Below are positions 25,598 to 35,300 of a stretch of 64,000 nucleotides of DNA, piece by piece. The notes under the pieces were generated by a model. It saw only the letters and a list, made by a program, of their open reading frames with translations, was not told the DNA's origin and did no database searches. Each line of letters opens with the position of its first letter. Position 1 is the first letter of the stretch. Origin of the DNA: Labrys sp. WJW (lineage in GTDB: Bacteria; Pseudomonadota; Alphaproteobacteria; Rhizobiales; Labraceae); assembly GCF_001676615.1 (NCBI RefSeq), contig NZ_LYXZ01000053.1, positions 45,629 to 109,628 on the forward strand, in the 5' to 3' direction. A program made the position numbers and the translations under genes.

Positions 25598-27462
25598 GCC
25601 CCCTTGATTGTGATCCACAACTCGCCGCGGCCGCCCGCCGTCGGCACGCCCGAGCCATAATGGCCAGCGCCGCCCCCTCCACGTGCCGCACCCGCTGTCG
25701 GCGACGCGCCAGCCGTTCCCCCGGCGCCGCCGAATGTGGAAGTTCCTGCAACGCCCCCCGTGCTGGTGTTCACGCCGGCGCCGCCGCCGCCGCCCCAGAC
25801 TGAATTGCCGCCGTTGTTATTGAAGTTGTTGCCGCCGCCACCGCCACCGCCGCCGCCCCGTTCGGAGTTTCTGCCTGAAAGGCTTGTGGTCGCGCCGGCA
25901 CCGCCATCCGTGGCGTAGCGCCCGGATCCCCCACCTGCACCGCCAGCCGCGCCGGAATTGAGCGCTCCTGAATTGCCGGTGCTGCCCCCTTTGGCTGTCA
26001 GGTAGTCGCCGAAGGTCGTGTCGCCGCCGGGGTTTCCTGGATCTCCGCCAGCCCCGATGACAATGGGCACAGAGGCCGGAAGATCGCCCAGGCGGATGAT
26101 AAGAGGATCCGAGCAGCCACCACCACCGCCGCCACCACCCCAGGTCGCGCCAACGCCACCGCCGCCACCGCCGCCGCCCCAACCAACGATGGTCGCTTCG
26201 GCATCGGGGCTGGCACCATTGGCTGTCGGGTTCGTCCAGGTGGCCGATGCCGTGTAGACCGTGCGCGCGACGTTTTGAGCACCGCCAGTAGTCACGACGA
26301 TGTAGTTGTATGTGTCGGAAAGGACCAAGAACCGCTCGCCAGGGCGCAACTGATAGGTCGTTCCGCTGCCATTGGGCCAATAGAACGTACCGGCTCCATT
26401 GATGCCCAGCGTCTGCGACACGCTGGTGTTGTTCCACACGTAGAAGATCCCGCGCAGGCCCGCAGGTGAAGGCAGCTGGGCCGCGATCGAGGCGGAGCCG
26501 GTGAACTGGAGGAAAGTGCCCCGATCGCTCGGCTTCAGCGTCGTGTTGGCGTTGATGGCGAGGGTGCGCGGAGCATTGCCGCTGTTGGTCTCCATGTCGC
26601 CGAGGATGTAGAAATCCGAATCGGCGGCCATGACGACGACACTCGATTTGCCCCGCATCACGAACTCGCCGGTCGAACTGATCGTGCCGTCAGCCGTGTA
26701 CAGGAAGTTGTTGGCCGCCACTTTCACGCGCAGATCCGCATCCGTGGCTTTGACGATCGAGAATTCCAGGGGCTGCTTCGCGGTGGAGTTGTCGGGCATC
26801 GTCAACGTCGCCGGCGACGCGCCGTCAAAGCGCACGATCGTGCCGCTGTCGGCGATGGCCAGCGCCTTGTCCGCCGATATCTTCATGATCTTGGGGCCGG
26901 AGACCAGGGCCCGGCCGTCCGCCCGCTGGTAGTGGTAGACCCGCCACTTGCCGGCCCGATCGCTGAGGGCAAGCGCCGTGTCGCCCGCCTGCGTGACGAT
27001 GTCCGCACTACCCGGAAGCAGGAGATTGGCACTGTTCTTGAGCGTCAGGCTGCCGGCGAACTGGATGAACCTGACCAGATTTGCGCCAAAGCCGAATGAC
27101 GAAATCTGGGTGGTGCCCTGGATGGCAACGCTCGCTGACGTGACGGCGGTGCTGCCCAGATCGGTTGTCGCAGAGGACGCGATGTTGATCGAGGGCTCCA
27201 CACCTCGCAACGCGACCTGGAAACTATGCTTGGTCGGGTCGATATCGCCAATTTTGATCCACTGGCTGCCGTCATAGAACCACCAGCCCCAGGGGGTGGC
27301 ATCGTTCTTCACGAAGAATGTGCCGGACTCCGCATAGGCCGGCGCAGTCGCACCGAAATGCGAGTTGAGCAGCGCCTTGATGCTGGAATTGATGGCCTGC
27401 GCCATCGCGGTCGGCTGTTTCGGTCCGGCCTCTGGAATTGTGATGCTTTCGGGCTGGCTCAT
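25594..27462 (-). CDS. Tail fibre with glycine-rich tip
   Basis: 622 residues. An N-terminal DUF2793-like module (Ala-Ile-Asn-Ser-Ser-Ile... Trp-Gly-Trp-Trp-Phe-Tyr-Asp-Gly-Ser-Gln-Trp, up to about 65) is followed by beta-rich repeats (about 100-410). The last 190 residues are extremely Gly-rich, with runs of 8-9 Gly alternating with Asn/Ser/Ala patches, ending in a Leu-Trp-Ile-Thr-Ile strand. Gly-rich tips forming polyglycine-II sandwiches are receptor-binding in T-even-like adhesins. It probably sets host range. The coding triplet runs may vary in length. Confidence 0.75.
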   Translation of the reverse strand: MSQPESITIPEAGPKQPTAMAQAINSSIKALLNSHFGATAPAYAESGTFFVKNDATPWGWWFYDGSQWIKIGDIDPTKHSFQVALRGVEPSINIASSATTDLGSTAVTSASVAIQGTTQISSFGFGANLVRFIQFAGSLTLKNSANLLLPGSADIVTQAGDTALALSDRAGKWRVYHYQRADGRALVSGPKIMKISADKALAIADSGTIVRFDGASPATLTMPDNSTAKQPLEFSIVKATDADLRVKVAANNFLYTADGTISSTGEFVMRGKSSVVVMAADSDFYILGDMETNSGNAPRTLAINANTTLKPSDRGTFLQFTGSASIAAQLPSPAGLRGIFYVWNNTSVSQTLGINGAGTFYWPNGSGTTYQLRPGERFLVLSDTYNYIVVTTGGAQNVARTVYTASATWTNPTANGASPDAEATIVGWGGGGGGGGVGATWGGGGGGGGCSDPLIIRLGDLPASVPIVIGAGGDPGNPGGDTTFGDYLTAKGGSTGNSGALNSGAAGGAGGGSGRYATDGGAGATTSLSGRNSERGGGGGGGGGNNFNNNGGNSVWGGGGGAGVNTSTGGVAGTSTFGGAGGTAGASPTAGAARGGGGAGHYGSGVPTAGGRGELWITIKGA

Positions 27463-30400
27463 GACGCCTTTCCATATCCTTTGGCGATGTAGTCGATGGT
27501 CCGCGCCACGGGATTGCCCGCCGCGTTCTTGATGACCACGTCAAAGCCGCTCTCGGCCTTATTGGAGATTTCGAGATAGTCGCCGGTGGCCATGCCCTGG
27601 CCCGTCACGGCAATGCCCTTGAGCACCCGGTACGGCGGCGTGAAGTTGACCCTCAGGCCGGATGTCAGCACGGGCACGTCACGCCCGACTTCATCGCGAT
27701 CGGGCATGTCGACGCTGATGTGGGCAAGGGACACGGCTGCGGTGATGCCCTCGACTTCCGTGCTGAGGCCGAGCGCGAACTGGGCCGCACGGAACGTGTA
27801 ATCGCCGATGACGAAGGGCGTCCAAGGCCCCCAGGTCCCGGCGCTGGGATCATCGTTGGTCGCTCGATAGTAGAAGAGCACCCGCCAGTCGTCGGTGGTG
27901 ACGCCGAAGAAGTCGGGCGGGCCGAAGAAGTCGGTTGAAGCGAAGAAGTCGCTGTCGAGGTTGATGCCGGCCGCCACAACCTCGCCGGAGACGCGGCTCG
28001 TGTAGACGGCGCCCAGATCCAGGGTTTGCGGCAGCTCATACCGTCCCTCGATGCCGGGCGTGGCCACGGCCAGGCGCAGCACGCCATTGTCCTCGACCAC
28101 GTCCGTCATCGTCCCGGTGAAGGGCGACATGTCGAAGATTTCTTCCACCACGTTCAGTGCGGTGATGGCAGCCCCTTCCGCGACGATCAGAGCCGCATTG
28201 GCGCTGTAGATGCCGTTATAGGTCACCCATTTGATGAGGTAGGAGCCCGATGCATAGGGCACGGTTGCCGACAGACCATTCGTGCGCTGGACGAGAACGG
28301 TGGCCGCTGCCCAGTTCGCATCGACAAGGGCCGGAGAATAGCGGATCTCGGCGTAGGCGACGGGAGACTGCGACGGTGCCCAGGAGAAGGTGGCACTGGT
28401 ATCGAGGACATTGACGGCGAAGTCGGCGACATCCGGCGGCGGCTGCGAGGCCCCCATGACGTTCTGCGTCAGGCTCGACCACTGCGACGTGCTGCCATCC
28501 CGAAAGATCGCCCGCACCTCAAAAATCCAAGTTCCGGAATCAAGGTTCTGCCAGGTGATCGACCTGGTCGACCCGTCGACGCTGGCGGTAAGCGTGTTTG
28601 CCAGATCCCCAGGCGGCGTGCCGATGATCTCGAAACTGACGGCGGCATTGCCAGGGTTTGTCTGCCACATGAGCGTGGCGGTCGGGGCATAATTTTGGCT
28701 GGCGTCGGCATAGCCCTCGATCAAGGACAGGTTGAGCGGCTGCAGGGTCGCGGGGTCGGGCGGATCCGTAATCTGGCTGTCGAAAGGCGGGATCTCGCCC
28801 TGGTCGGCCTGCAGGATGGCGGGCGCGTCATCCACAAAGTCGATCTCGGCCGTCATGTCGTCGCCGGCGCGGATCTCGAAGACGCGCAGCACCACGGTTT
28901 CGGTGCCGGCCTCGCCGAACATGGCGAGATCGCCGACCGCCGGCATGCCGCCGGTGCCGGAAAGGGCAAGCGTATAGGTCGGCCCGATCGCGGGCGCCAC
29001 GGTGCGGTAGAGCGAGCCGCCATCGGAGGTGCGGAAACGGACGGCATAGTTCTTGCCGGCTTCCAGGAGCATCTCCTCGTCCAGGGTGACAAGATTTGCC
29101 TCGACCGCCTTCACGCGCCCTGCACTGATGCCGAACATCGGCGCGTCATAGGAGACGCGGACACGGTCGCCTCTGGTGTTGATGAAGCTCTCGATGTCGA
29201 CATTGAGGGTGTAGGTTTCCGGCCGCAGCTCCAGCTGGGCCAGGTGATAGCGCCCCATGCGCCAGCCGAGTATGTGATCGGTGATGCCGACCAGCGGAAA
29301 CTGCTCGAACAGCGTGGCGTTCGTCTTGTCGTAGCCGTCGCGGAACACCAGGATCTCGTCATCCTGCCAGCGCCGGCCCTCGTTCTTGAACTGTACGCGC
29401 AGACCATGCGGAAGCCGGCGATAGTCGCGCTTGCCCTGGAATCCCGACGAATTTCGCGGCGTGTAATGCTGCGTGATCGGCGCGTCCGGATCGTCCCACA
29501 CCACGCTCCAGAGACCATCCCGAAATACCACGGCAGCACGGCCGGCCGAGGCGATCGATTTGGCGGTCTCATAGACGCTCTTGCCGGACTGATCGAAGGG
29601 CGCGTTGAACTTCCAGCCCTGGGCCACATTGTAGGCGTGCCAGGCCTGGAAGGTCGGCCAATCGATACGCGAATTTGCCAGAGGCCGGGCATTGGCATTG
29701 CACTGCAGGACGTAGGGCAAGAGGTCAGCCGGGTTTTGGCTCGGCGTGTCTGGCGCCCAGCTCGCCCCATCCCATGCCTTCACGCGGCTGGTGACGACGC
29801 CGTTGAAGTTGTCGACCACGCCATTGAGCTGAGCGGTTGCCCGGATTTTCAGGGCCGTCCAGGCGACGGGGAACGGAAACTGTAGCGGCGCGCCTGGTCG
29901 GTAGGAGCGAAGCGCCGTCCAACTCGACGACGTGTGGACTTTCACGGCGCCATTGTCGTCTGGCGTGAGCCGCTGAATCCGGATGTCATATTGTCCGAGC
30001 GGAACGGTCTGGCGAACGGTCTTGCGCACCGGGTCGCTCGTACGACCGGAGACGACCAGGTTCGGCAACGAGATCCAGTTCTCGGCATAGGCCTCGGAAT
30101 ACTGGATCTGGACGGCGAAGGAGGCGGCCTGGACCTTGCCCTTGCTGTTGTCCGATCGGTTGAGGCCCGCCGGCGCGACGATGTCGATCGCCCACTCGGT
30201 GATATCCTCCGAGGTGGTGCGAACAATCCAGCCGTCGATCTTCTTCACGTCGATCGAGAAGTCTTGCTGGATGACTTCGCCGGGATAGATCGTCGGCTGG
30301 CCGTCTCCCGGATAGCCATAGCCGTGCTCGATCTCAACGCCCTTGTATCCCGCCAATGGCGTGTCGGCGATCTTCAGGTCGGTGATATCGAGCGGGCCAT

Positions 30401-31049
30401 AGCCCCAGACATAGAGCAGGCGCAGCACCTGGTCGTTGCCTTCGAACTCGGTATAGGCCGAGGCCCCATAGCGCGGAAAGACGCGCATCCGGCCGAGGAT
30501 GACGGGAACGGGCTCGTATTTGGCGGCGAGGTTCTGGTTGCCGGAGATCGAATAGACTTGGCCGCCCTTTTCGTCCTTGAGGGAGACAGGGAACAGGGCG
30601 TTGATCAGCAGGCTGGCGCCGATCGTTATGGCGGCGGTGATCAAGCTGGCGCCAAGCGTGCCGAAGATCGGGGCAAGGTAGGGAGCGATAAAGGCGGTGA
30701 TCACCGCCACGACCAGCATCAGCAGCGATTTGAGGAGGTTGCCGCCGCCGGCGGCGCGCGCCCGCAGCACCACGATCTTGCCGGGTTTGATCCGCACCCG
30801 GCTGTGCCATTGGGCCGGTACCGGTTCGCCCTCGATCGAGACATGCCAGCTCGCCCGGATCCGGCTCGCCTTCTCGATCGAGGTTTCGACCAGGCGCAGG
30901 ATCTCCGTCACGCTGGTGCCGGCAGGCAACTGCAGGATGTGCCTTTCCTGGCGGAGCGGGTTTGGCGCGACGATGACGGTGACGCTGTCCTCGGCGCTGA
31001 GGATCTCGCCTTCGAGCGGCTGCGCCGGCAGGATGACAGGCAGTGTCAT
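27459..31049 (-). CDS. Tail tip/host specificity protein J-like (TipJ)
   Basis: 1,196 residues. The N-terminal region has a ubiquitin-like start, a hydrophobic helical pair (about 105-155, Leu/Ile/Ala-rich), then large beta domains and fibronectin type III-like modules (about 770-960, with Phe-Ser-Trp-Ala-Pro and Tyr-Ala-Glu-Ile-Arg-Tyr). This is the layout of lambda J/TipJ central fibres, which close the tail tip and contact the receptor. It lies between the NlpC/P60 gene and the fibre, with ATGA overlaps on both sides. Confidence 0.85.
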   Translation of the reverse strand: MTLPVILPAQPLEGEILSAEDSVTVIVAPNPLRQERHILQLPAGTSVTEILRLVETSIEKASRIRASWHVSIEGEPVPAQWHSRVRIKPGKIVVLRARAAGGGNLLKSLLMLVVAVITAFIAPYLAPIFGTLGASLITAAITIGASLLINALFPVSLKDEKGGQVYSISGNQNLAAKYEPVPVILGRMRVFPRYGASAYTEFEGNDQVLRLLYVWGYGPLDITDLKIADTPLAGYKGVEIEHGYGYPGDGQPTIYPGEVIQQDFSIDVKKIDGWIVRTTSEDITEWAIDIVAPAGLNRSDNSKGKVQAASFAVQIQYSEAYAENWISLPNLVVSGRTSDPVRKTVRQTVPLGQYDIRIQRLTPDDNGAVKVHTSSSWTALRSYRPGAPLQFPFPVAWTALKIRATAQLNGVVDNFNGVVTSRVKAWDGASWAPDTPSQNPADLLPYVLQCNANARPLANSRIDWPTFQAWHAYNVAQGWKFNAPFDQSGKSVYETAKSIASAGRAAVVFRDGLWSVVWDDPDAPITQHYTPRNSSGFQGKRDYRRLPHGLRVQFKNEGRRWQDDEILVFRDGYDKTNATLFEQFPLVGITDHILGWRMGRYHLAQLELRPETYTLNVDIESFINTRGDRVRVSYDAPMFGISAGRVKAVEANLVTLDEEMLLEAGKNYAVRFRTSDGGSLYRTVAPAIGPTYTLALSGTGGMPAVGDLAMFGEAGTETVVLRVFEIRAGDDMTAEIDFVDDAPAILQADQGEIPPFDSQITDPPDPATLQPLNLSLIEGYADASQNYAPTATLMWQTNPGNAAVSFEIIGTPPGDLANTLTASVDGSTRSITWQNLDSGTWIFEVRAIFRDGSTSQWSSLTQNVMGASQPPPDVADFAVNVLDTSATFSWAPSQSPVAYAEIRYSPALVDANWAAATVLVQRTNGLSATVPYASGSYLIKWVTYNGIYSANAALIVAEGAAITALNVVEEIFDMSPFTGTMTDVVEDNGVLRLAVATPGIEGRYELPQTLDLGAVYTSRVSGEVVAAGINLDSDFFASTDFFGPPDFFGVTTDDWRVLFYYRATNDDPSAGTWGPWTPFVIGDYTFRAAQFALGLSTEVEGITAAVSLAHISVDMPDRDEVGRDVPVLTSGLRVNFTPPYRVLKGIAVTGQGMATGDYLEISNKAESGFDVVIKNAAGNPVARTIDYIAKGYGKAS

Positions 31050-31447
31050 TGCCGGTCCTCATGACGGTAGAGCCCTTCCAAGCGAATGAAGTTGCGGCCG
31101 GTCCGATAGGGCTCCACCGTCGACGTCTGGTAGAGCGGCATATGGATCATCAGGCCCGAGCCGACCACGATCCCGATATGCCAGGGCCGCTCGCGCAGCA
31201 GCACAAGGTCGAACGTGCGCGCCTTTTCCTGGGTGACGGGCGACCAGGGCGCCCGCTCGCCCTTTATCAGGGCATTGAGGGCCGTTCGATCGGCCGTTGA
31301 AGTGTACTCTTCGACATAGGAGGGAAGCTCGATCCCCAGCTGCTCGCGATAGATGAGCTGCGCCAGCCCCCAGCAATCATAGCCGCGCTCATCCCGGCCC
31401 CGATCGCGGAAAGGCAATCCCACATAGCGGTCAAACAGGTTCGCCAT
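31046..31447 (-). CDS. NlpC/P60 tail-tip peptidase
   Basis: 133 residues. The catalytic Cys25 lies in Tyr-Asp-Cys-Trp-Gly-Leu, the His in Trp-His-Ile-Gly-Ile-Val (about 90), and a further His-Met at about 102. These match the Cys-His set of NlpC/P60 cell-wall peptidases fused to or encoded next to lambda K-type tail assembly proteins. It probably cuts peptidoglycan cross-links at infection or takes part in tip assembly. Confidence 0.85.
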   Translation of the reverse strand: MANLFDRYVGLPFRDRGRDERGYDCWGLAQLIYREQLGIELPSYVEEYTSTADRTALNALIKGERAPWSPVTQEKARTFDLVLLRERPWHIGIVVGSGLMIHMPLYQTSTVEPYRTGRNFIRLEGLYRHEDRQ

Positions 31448-31947
31448 CAGAACATTCCAGGGAAATAGGAGGGCGTGAAGCTGCCGGCCGGGAACGGTTC
31501 GGAGGCCATGCTGTCGATCGCCAGCGATATCGTGGCGCTGTCGCCGCCATAGCTGGCGCTGACCAGGTCGAAGTCCGGAAACACGGCTTCGACATCGTCG
31601 GGATACTGCGCCAGGATGATCTCAAGGGTGACCGAGGGGGGCTCTATCGCCGAGCGCAGGAGCGGTACCGCCTCGCGGCCGACCACTGACAAGGTGATGT
31701 CGATCGTCGGCGGCGCATCGTCCTGGTCGGCTGGCAAAGTCACCTGGAACGGCACGAAGTTGTATTGCGTGCCGCGCGAAACCGTCCCGTAGAGCAAGGG
31801 CTCCGTGGAAATGCGTTCGGTCGGGTCAGAAGAAAAGTGGAGCGGCGTGGTGAGGTCCGGATGCGTGATAGTGATCAGCATCGCCGGTACCTCTTCCATG
31901 TTCTCCCGATAGAGGGCGGCGCGGAAGCGAGCGGAGAGCGTCCTCAT
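31447..31947 (-). CDS. DUF1833-like minor tail protein
   Basis: 166 residues from ATG 31947 (ATGA overlap with the upstream gene). Beta-rich, with Ile-Thr-His-Pro-Asp-Leu near the start and Leu-Tyr-Gly-Thr-Val-Ser-Arg-Gly about 50 residues in. Length and position between the tape-measure side and NlpC/P60 match the DUF1833 family, the functional counterpart of lambda gpL. Exact role inferred from position. Confidence 0.65.
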   Translation of the reverse strand: MRTLSARFRAALYRENMEEVPAMLITITHPDLTTPLHFSSDPTERISTEPLLYGTVSRGTQYNFVPFQVTLPADQDDAPPTIDITLSVVGREAVPLLRSAIEPPSVTLEIILAQYPDDVEAVFPDFDLVSASYGGDSATISLAIDSMASEPFPAGSFTPSYFPGMF

Positions 31948-32306
31948 GGCAGCACATCGACCTGGAAGGCCGCCGTCCACAAAGCCCCGGCGATGTTTTG
32001 ATATTGCGGCATGCCGTCTTTGGAAAAGCGCACCAGCAATGGTGCCGCGCCGCCCAGCGGATCGGCGATCTGGAAAGGCAGAGATCCACCGACCAGGTCG
32101 TTGCGGATGAAGTCGCGCATGGTCTGGAGCTGGTCGAGGGTGACCGTCATCTGCCCCTTCATGATGTCGACGGCGGCGGTGGTACGCCGGCGGACCTTGC
32201 CCGGGCCGGTATCCGTGTCGGACATCAGCCGGCCGTCGCCCTCGGCGTAGGCAAAGCCCTGGCGATTGAAGAGCTGGGGGAGCGTTGCAGGCCATGACGG
32301 GATCAT
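31944..32306 (-). CDS. Minor tail protein, lambda M-like position
   Basis: 120 residues: Pro-Ser-Trp-Pro start, Arg-Arg-Arg-Thr-Thr-Ala-Ala-Val, and an aromatic Gly-rich C-terminus ending Ala-Phe-Gln-Val-Asp. It directly follows the tape measure in an ATGA overlap, the position of lambda gpM, and has the size of that protein. No specific domain family identified. Confidence 0.65.
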   Translation of the reverse strand: MIPSWPATLPQLFNRQGFAYAEGDGRLMSDTDTGPGKVRRRTTAAVDIMKGQMTVTLDQLQTMRDFIRNDLVGGSLPFQIADPLGGAAPLLVRFSKDGMPQYQNIAGALWTAAFQVDVLP

Positions 32307-35300
32307 CGGCGGGTCACCTGGCGTGTGAGACCGAACTGGGCCTGCATGGCACGGCTCGTGTCGCTTCCGGGCTTCTTGACCTGGTCGGCCGTCTTCTTGC
32401 CGATATAGACATCGAGCTGGCGCCGGCCCTTGGCGTCGGTGCTGGACTTCTGTTCGATCTCAACGCCGGCCTGGTTGTAGAGATTCATCGTGATGCCCGG
32501 CTGCTGGCCGCTCACGGCGTTGTCGTTCAAGTGCCGCCACGCGCCGGCGCTGGCCGGGCTGCCCGAAGCAACGGCCCCGCCATCCGCGAAAGCAGGCAAC
32601 CGGTTCGTATTGATCGCCTGCAGGAGCGGCAGGTTTCGACGGGTTGCCGCAGCGTTGACGATGAATTCGCCATTGCTGACGCGCGCCAGGATGGAGTCGG
32701 AACGGCTGGTACCAGGCCCCGAGATCCTGCCGGTGCCGATCGGCTCGGACGTGCCATCGGCGTGTGCGCCGATACCCATGCCACTGAACAGGCTGCTGAG
32801 GAGCGATTGCAGGGCGCCCACCAGGCCGCCGCCGCCCTGGCCGATTGCTGACCCGGCCTGGTTGGCATTCGTCGCGACCATGGCGAGCGGCGAAGGCAAG
32901 CCGCTCATGCCGGAAATCACATTGCTCAGGCTGGGCGTGGCACTTTGTGCGGCAGTGCCCAGCTGGCTGAGACTGCTCTGCAGCTGCTGGAGACCGGGCA
33001 GTTGGCCCTGGCCGCTACCCATGCCGATCGACGTCGCATCCGGGAACAAGGCGCGCTGGGCGGGCGTCAAGCCGTTGGCCCAAGATCCACCGCCCATCCC
33101 AACACGGCGCCCGCCCAGGTCAAAATGCATGAGATCGGCAGCGCCGTACTTGCCTTTGCCACCCGAGAAATACCCGCCCCAGCGGAACTGATCCGACAGC
33201 TCGGGATAGCGCTCCATCTGCACTTGGCGGGCGACTTGAGCGAACGACTCGTATTGCCGGAAGGCCGCGCCATTCTGATAGTTCGGCAGCGCCCTCCCAG
33301 TCGCCGGGTCGATGATGCTGACGTCCGTGGCCAGGCCCTGGCCATGAAACCGCGGATCGCCGGGCCGCAGGCCGGAGATAGCCTGCACCTGCAACCCGGA
33401 GCGTTCGGCGGCCGTGCGCAGAATGTCGGTGAGCTGGGCGTTCACGCCGCTGCGGTAATTGCCGACCGTCGAGAACGTCCCGCCGCCCGGCGTGAGCCCA
33501 GCGAGAGCCGCCACTGCGCTGCCAACCGATGGCAAGGGCGAAGATGTAATGGACGCGGTCGGACCGAGGCCCTTGAGCGGCGCGAGCCCCGCACCTGCGA
33601 CATTGGAGTTTGCGGCGGCAGTGGGAAGCGCGCCGCCCAGAAGGCGGGTGATGTCGCCGCCGAAGCCGCCATTGACGTTGACGATGCCGGCCGTGATGTC
33701 CGCTGTCGACAAGCCCACCTGTTTGCCAAACAGGCCTCCCAGGAAGTCGCCGAACAGGCCGCCACCTATCTGGCCGTTCTTGCCGAGAAGGCTGTCCACG
33801 ATGTTGTTCGTGGCGTTGCTGATGAGCTGATCACCGATCTTGCCAGCGGCATTCGCCAGGGCATCGGCCGCCGACGTTCCGTGCATGAGATCGGAGAACA
33901 GGCCGCCCAAGACATTGCGGCTCGTGTCGCGCACCTGGTCGAGGGAGGCAATGACCTGGTTCTGCTTCTGAGTGAGATCATGGGAGGCTTGCGCCACCTT
34001 GCCCGCCGAGGCCGCATAGGCGTCGATCGCCGCGCGCAGGCCGTCGGTGATCGGGACGCCGGCGGCGTTGTAGCGGTTGATCATCTCCTGGGCCGCCGCC
34101 AGCTTGGCCGCTTCGCCGGCACTCTTTCCGAAGGCTTCTTGCTGGAGTTTCAGGGCGGCTACCTGCTCTTGCAGGCTCCGGTTCGCGTCGCGCAGCGGGC
34201 CGCCGATCGCTGTTTGCTGGGCGGTGGAGATCTCCGCTGACCGCGCATTCTGGATATTGGCGAGCGTGTCGGGGCTGGCGCCCTGGTTTTCCGTCAGGAG
34301 GTCCCGATACTTCTGGTCGATCGAAGCGAGCTGGCGCTGGTAGTCGGATAGGCCGGTCAGGGCCGCATTGTCGTTGGCTGCCTTCAGCTTGTCGACGGAA
34401 TCGCGATTGGCCTGCGCCATGACGGCGGCAGCTGCCGCCTCGGCCCGGCGCTGCTGTTCGGCAACCGAGACGCTCTGGCCGGCCAGCGCCAGGCGTTCGC
34501 GCTGGGATGCGATGTTGGCCTTCTCGGCAACAGTACGCGCGTTGATGGCGGCTATGGTGAGCTGCTCGCTGGCGCGGGCCTTTTCGTCGGCCGACATGTA
34601 GCTCTGCAGGGCGCCAGTGACCGCATCGATGGCTTGGCGCGTCTGCTCGCCCGACACGCCCATGCGTCCCATGATATCGGGCGAGGCTGCCGCATTGCTC
34701 ATGCTCGCGAGCATGTCCCGCAACGTCTGGAGCTTCTGGATATCAGGCTGAACGGACCGGACATACTCGCCCGCCTGGGAGGCAGCTGCCTTGTCCTCGG
34801 CCGTTTTCCTGTTCGCGGCGGCTGTGGCTCGGGCCTGGTCGACCAACGTCTGGAGACGATTGACCTCCACCAAGGCGTCCTGGACCTGCTTTTGCAGGCC
34901 GCTGTCGAGCTGCCCCAGGATGCCGGCGAGTGGACTGTTCGGATCGGTACCCTGGCGCGAATCCGAAAGCTGCTTTTCCAGCTCGATGTATTTCATCTGA
35001 GCATCGCCGAGCTGCTCTTCCAGAGTGCCGCCGGTGACGGTGCGGTTGACCTTGTTGCCAAGATCGTCCCAGGCATTGCTGAGATTCGTGACGATGCGCG
35101 CCCAGATGCCGGTCTGCTCGGCGGCCTGCTGGACGCCGTCCCGAATTCCTTCGAGCAAGGCCCGCTGTGCGCCTGCGACGTCGCCCATGGCCTGCAGCGA
35201 TCGGACGGCCTGCTTCGTCTTGTCATCGAGCGGGCCGAGAGCCTTTTCAAGATCCTCGGCGCCCTTGGTGGGATCGGCGAAGGCTTGCGCCAGGCGCTGA

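Noticed and set aside
25700..26230. CRISPR-like or tandem-repeat array suggested by GCC/ACC triplets
   Set aside because: The triplets encode the Gly-rich fibre tip in one unbroken frame; there are no spacers or conserved repeats.
28026..29885. Long rightward frame opposite the tail tip gene
   Set aside because: Antisense shadow; composition is Arg/Gly/Asp-rich and unlike a folded protein.
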